Positions 60,505 through 64,000 of a stretch of 64,000 nucleotides of DNA are shown piece after piece. This DNA comes from Diphasiastrum complanatum. Its lineage: Eukaryota; Streptophyta; Lycopodiopsida; Lycopodiales; Lycopodiaceae. Below the pieces are notes generated by a model. The model had not been told where the DNA came from. It was given only the letters and a program-made list of their open reading frames with translations, and did no database searches. The translations under genes were made by a program, and so were the position numbers. The DNA is taken from positions 25,230,930-25,294,929 of the forward strand of contig CM055113.1 of the NCBI GenBank assembly GCA_029204225.1. Direction: 5' to 3'. Within the stretch, counting starts at the first letter, position 1. The number at the start of each line of letters is the position of its first letter.

Positions 60505-63082
60505 ATGACTTCAATGAGTTCATACTTGTTGCAACCAAGTGAGAGATTGTCTACTTCCAATTATTCAATATGGAAGTTGAGGATGGAGTCCATCTTGATA
60601 CTCCAAGATGTGATGGACATTGTACTTGGGATTGAGGAGGAGCCTCAAGTCCTTCAAGAAGTTCAAAAATACAAGAAGAGAGCTAAGATGGCTCTCCACT
60701 ACATTAAGATGAATGTCTCTAATGAGATATTGAGGGAGATTGGTGATTGTTCTACATCCAAGGAAGCTTGGGATTGTCTCAAGTCCATCTATGAGGCTAA
60801 GAACACCTCTAGGCTCCTCACTCTTAGAAATCAAATATTCCAAAGTAGTCAAAAGAGTGATGAGAGTGCATCTAATTATGTTTTGAGAGTCAAGGATATT
60901 CGTAGGGAGCTTGCATGTATTGGTGACTCAATCAATCAAAGTGAGCTAGTCCAAGTCATTCTCAATGGCTTGAGAGATGAATATGACAACCTTGTCCAAT
61001 CCTATGCCATTAAGGAGGAGCTACCAAGTTTGGAGACCCTTCAAAGTGTGCTTATTTCTGAAGAATCAAGACAAGAGTACAAACTCTTGAGGATGGACAA
61101 GCTATCACTCAATCATGATGATGGCAAAGTTCTATTTGCCAAGCACAAAGAGAGGAGTAAGAAGCAACACCATCACTTATCTAATGACAAAGATAAAGAC
61201 CAAGATGGAGAGGAGGAGGAGGATACCTCTCATGCTTCTACTTCAAATCTCAAGAAGAAGAAGATCAAGTGCTTTTATTGTGACAAGAAAGGCCATTATG
61301 CCACCAATTGCTTCAAGAAGAAGAATCAACTCAATCAAGCCAACATCACCAATGAGAAAGAAGACTATATTGCAAGTGATGGAGAAGGCTCTCTTATGGC
61401 ATCAAGCTTCTCCTCTTCCACCTTCAACAAGGATGACTCATGGTATATTGATAGTGGAGCATCTTCACATATGTGTGGCTCCAAGCACTCTTTTTCATCT
61501 ATTATGCCTTATGATGGAGTCAAGAAGGCCATATACTTTGCAAGTAAGCATGAGTGCAATATTGAAGGAGTAGGGATTATTCCCTTGAAGCTTGCATCTT
61601 CTAAAGATCTCTTTCTCAACAATGTTCTTTTTTGTCCCAAAGCTTACAAAGAACATCTTAAGTGTTGGCCAACTTCTTGATAGTGGCTTTGATGTCAATT
61701 TCAATATTGACAATTGTGTGATTAAGAAGGATGGTGAGATCCTTGCATATGGATCAAGATTTGAAGGCATCTACAAATTGGATCGAAGTGAGAGTGCAAA
61801 CTCTCTTGATGTTTTTTATATTTCCAATATTTCAAAGGAGGAGGATTACACAAGATGCACATATCTTCTCTCTTCAAGTATTATGGTGTATGATTATTCC
61901 TTATTATTCAAAGCATATGTTGAGAAGAAATTCTCATTGAATATCAAAGCTTTGAGGAGTATTGGAGCTCTTGAAGGAATAGCACCATGTGAAGTTTTAT
62001 TCAAGATGAAGCCTAAGGTTGATAACCTTAGTGAACTTGGTAGTGCTTGCTTTGCATATATTCCCTTGGAGACAAGAAGGAAGGATGATCCAAGCTCATG
62101 GATCATGATTGGATACTCATCCATCAAGGAGGCCTTTAGTGTCTTTACACTCTCTATTTCAAATGTGATGGTGAATAGAGATGTCATATTGCATGAAGAT
62201 TCAATCTTGGAAGTGGCCGAGATCAAGACTTCTCAAGAAGCATCACAAGTTATCCTTTTTGAAGGTGTTCAAGTTATGATGGGGCCAATGTGTGAGGAGG
62301 AGTTTCTTCTTCATATGATTTCAAGAAGATCTTCAAGATGCATGGCCGAGTCTTTATGGCTCACCTTACATGGCAAAGAGGGGCATCTTTCATGTTGTAT
62401 CTACTACAACACATTCATATATGCTTCTCTTCCTTTGCCTGAAATGCTATCTTGCTTCATTGAATTTTTTGGATCTCAAAGTTCAAGAAAAGCTATACTA
62501 GTTTTGTATGATGCTTATGGTATGGACATGTTTCTTGTCATTATTGACTTAGATGTGTTTCCAATACTTTTTGAAAGCAAGATATTGTATTGTCAAAAGT
62601 ATGCTCTTGGTTCTAGTAAGAACAAGATTGAGCTTGGTACTCACTTTTTTGAAAATCATGTTTTCACATGTTTTGAGGCAAATTGTAAACTCCTCTTGAG
62701 ATTAAGTGAAGCATCCAAAGTGGAAACTTACATCCTTGAGAGAGTAAATAGCCTAAAAAAGATCAAGATGGTCTTTGATATCAAGATTAGATCCATCATG
62801 GATATAGTTCATTGTATGTGGACTAGTCAAGCTAGAAAGCATAATCCTGATAATCATCATTGTTTCACATCTTATGATCTTGATCTCCATGATCCTTATG
62901 AGGCTTGGAAGCCTCAGATTTCTCTATTTATGGTGCATCCATCATGCAAGTGGAACTTTCAAGGCAAAGATCATCATCAAGCATGGAGGAAGCCCATGAT
63001 AATAGTGGCATATTGGTGGAGCACTCTTCAAAGGCATTGGCAAGAGATCTCTACCAAAGAGATCTTATCATGGATATGGTGA
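60505..63082 (+). pseudogene. Copia-H coding region with a long non-retroviral 3' segment
   Basis: Gag (60505 onward: ERLSTSNYSIWKLRMES, UBN2 body) is followed by a zinc knuckle CFYCDKKGHYATNC near 61270 and protease WYIDSGASSHMC near 61445. LTKNILSVGQLLDSGFDV comes near 61640 and a short integrase C-terminal part (SACFAYIPLETRRKDDPSS, VMVNRDVILHED) at 62000-62200. The integrase core is missing. From about 62390 to 63082 the frame stays open but no Copia domain is recognisable: it reads LPLPEMLSCFIEFF, VLYDAYGMDMFLVIIDLDVF and so on where reverse transcriptase should be. It is broken or rearranged in a few places; the last 230 codons may be captured sequence. Confidence 0.85.
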
Positions 63083-63208
63083 GGGTGCTGCTATGATGGA
63101 TCCCTTGGCTGATCTTCACTTCTTATTCATACCAAAAGATCCACTCAAAAAGATTTACAAACTTCTCAAGTGATCTAGTACCTTTCCAAGCTATTTTTTG
63201 AGGAGGAG

Positions 63209-64000
63209 TGTGAGAAATTGGCAAAAATCTAGCTTGGTATTTTTTATGATAGAAGTTTGTAAGTGAATCTCACATGTGTGGAGGATGTTCACACGTGTGG
63301 AGAATTGTAAAGTAAATCAAAATGTTTGATATAGGGGTCTCATAGAATTTCATAGTCAAGCATTTAGGTGTAGGATGTTGATAGGGTCAAATTTGGCATA
63401 GATGGCAAATTATCCATTTCCACTTGTAATGCCAATATTTAGCCAAAATAGAGCCAAACTTGTGCCAATTAGAGTGTAGACAAGTGTCATGCTTTTGTTT
63501 GATGAAGCTTAAGAGGTCCAATAGGATTTAGAGGTGGAACCTTGTGAGGTCCAATAGAAAATTGAGGTGTGCTTGAATATAGTCCAATAGAATTTAGAGG
63601 TGCATGGATCAATGGTCCAATAGGATTAAGAGGTGGCAAAGTGTGATCCAATCATATTAAGCATAGTGGTAGCTCATGAATCTATTGTATCATTGTACTC
63701 CTCCTTTTGGATCTAATTGATTTTGAGATTGAGTGGATTTTGAGTGTCATTGAATTTCTAGCTTTCTCTCTCTACCCGAGAGCTCATGATGGTTTTTCTC
63801 TCTCTACCCGAGGAGAGCAGCTTGTTTTTACGTAGAATACTTTTGGAACACTTCCCACACGTGTGAGTGAGAGTTGGAAGTGATTGAATGCATGTAGTAG
63901 TGTGTTTTTGCCATAGAATCAAAGATAGATCTTGAATCTCAATCTAGTCTTGATCTTGGTGCATCTACACACCTTAGGAGATCACAAGTAGATGTAGTGG
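63209..64000 (+). repeat. 3' LTR of Copia-H (truncated by window end)
   Basis: Starts TGTGAGAAATTGG right after the polypurine tract and follows the 5' LTR with about 2% difference to the last base of the window. Confidence 0.95.

Larger units (their letters stand above)
58929..64000 (+). mobile_element. Ty1/Copia element (Copia-H), 3' edge cut by window end
   Basis: 5' LTR 58929-59747, primer site TGGTATCAGATCC (59748), leader, gag and protease, reduced pol, polypurine tract TGAGGAGGAG (63199-63208) and a 3' LTR from 63209 that should end about 26 bases past the window. I count by eye about 16 differences in 790 aligned LTR bases (2%). It lacks recognisable reverse transcriptase and RNase H, so it is non-autonomous despite its youth. 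It is inserted in a CT-rich stretch of the Copia-I leader. Confidence 0.92.

Overview
The window looks like intergenic DNA from a large, repeat-rich vascular plant genome. A gymnosperm or fern would fit, but that is inference. The evidence is plant Copia and Ty3 elements on both strands, CACTA/En-Spm-type DNA transposon genes with GT-AG introns, long non-autonomous LTR elements, and one plant-type GH18 chitinase fragment. I saw no rRNA, tRNA or CRISPR array, and no intact multi-exon host gene.

Layout. 1-4928: 3' part of a long non-autonomous LTR element, with two minisatellites in its leader. 5118-11181: a nearly whole Copia element (LTRs about 2% apart). 11182-13350: an old repeat and a Copia scrap, followed by one end of a foldback element. 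14023-21878: a second, complete copy of the long non-autonomous element. 22023-22720: an unrecognised coding-like stretch. 23960-25893: a minus-strand Copia remnant. 26240-29594: a plus-strand Copia remnant split by a 1.6 kb foldback element and cut by a block of CCACGCGTGG-like repeats plus a (GA)n run. 30946-32015: a well-preserved three-exon Ptta/En-Spm-like gene. 32104-34380: a Ty3 gag with a leader made of regularly spaced stem-loop motifs. 35651-36517: the chitinase fragment, fused at its 5' edge to a broken LTR. 36518-40305: two Copia remnants in opposite orientation. 40397-42721: a 2.3 kb coding fossil I cannot identify, with copies of one minisatellite on both sides. 43630-46500: transposon and Ty3 fragments, including a CACTA transposase split by an internal inversion. 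47300-54256: a composite Copia element carrying a foreign LTR. 54257-55430: second copy of the repeat at 11.2-13 kb, with one segment inverted. 55730-57722: another Ptta-like gene, invaded by a Copia integrase piece. 58042-64000: one Copia element (about 2% LTR divergence) nested in the leader of another.

The genes do not form a pathway. The region is a layered record of insertions, deletions and inversions. The clearest cross-element pattern is the palindrome CACACGTGTG, found near the 3' end of the LTR in every Copia family here whose LTR is well enough kept to judge. The best candidates for something new are the unidentified coding region at 40.4-42.7 kb, the hairpin-array leader of the Ty3 family, and the long open non-retroviral segment inside the youngest Copia element.
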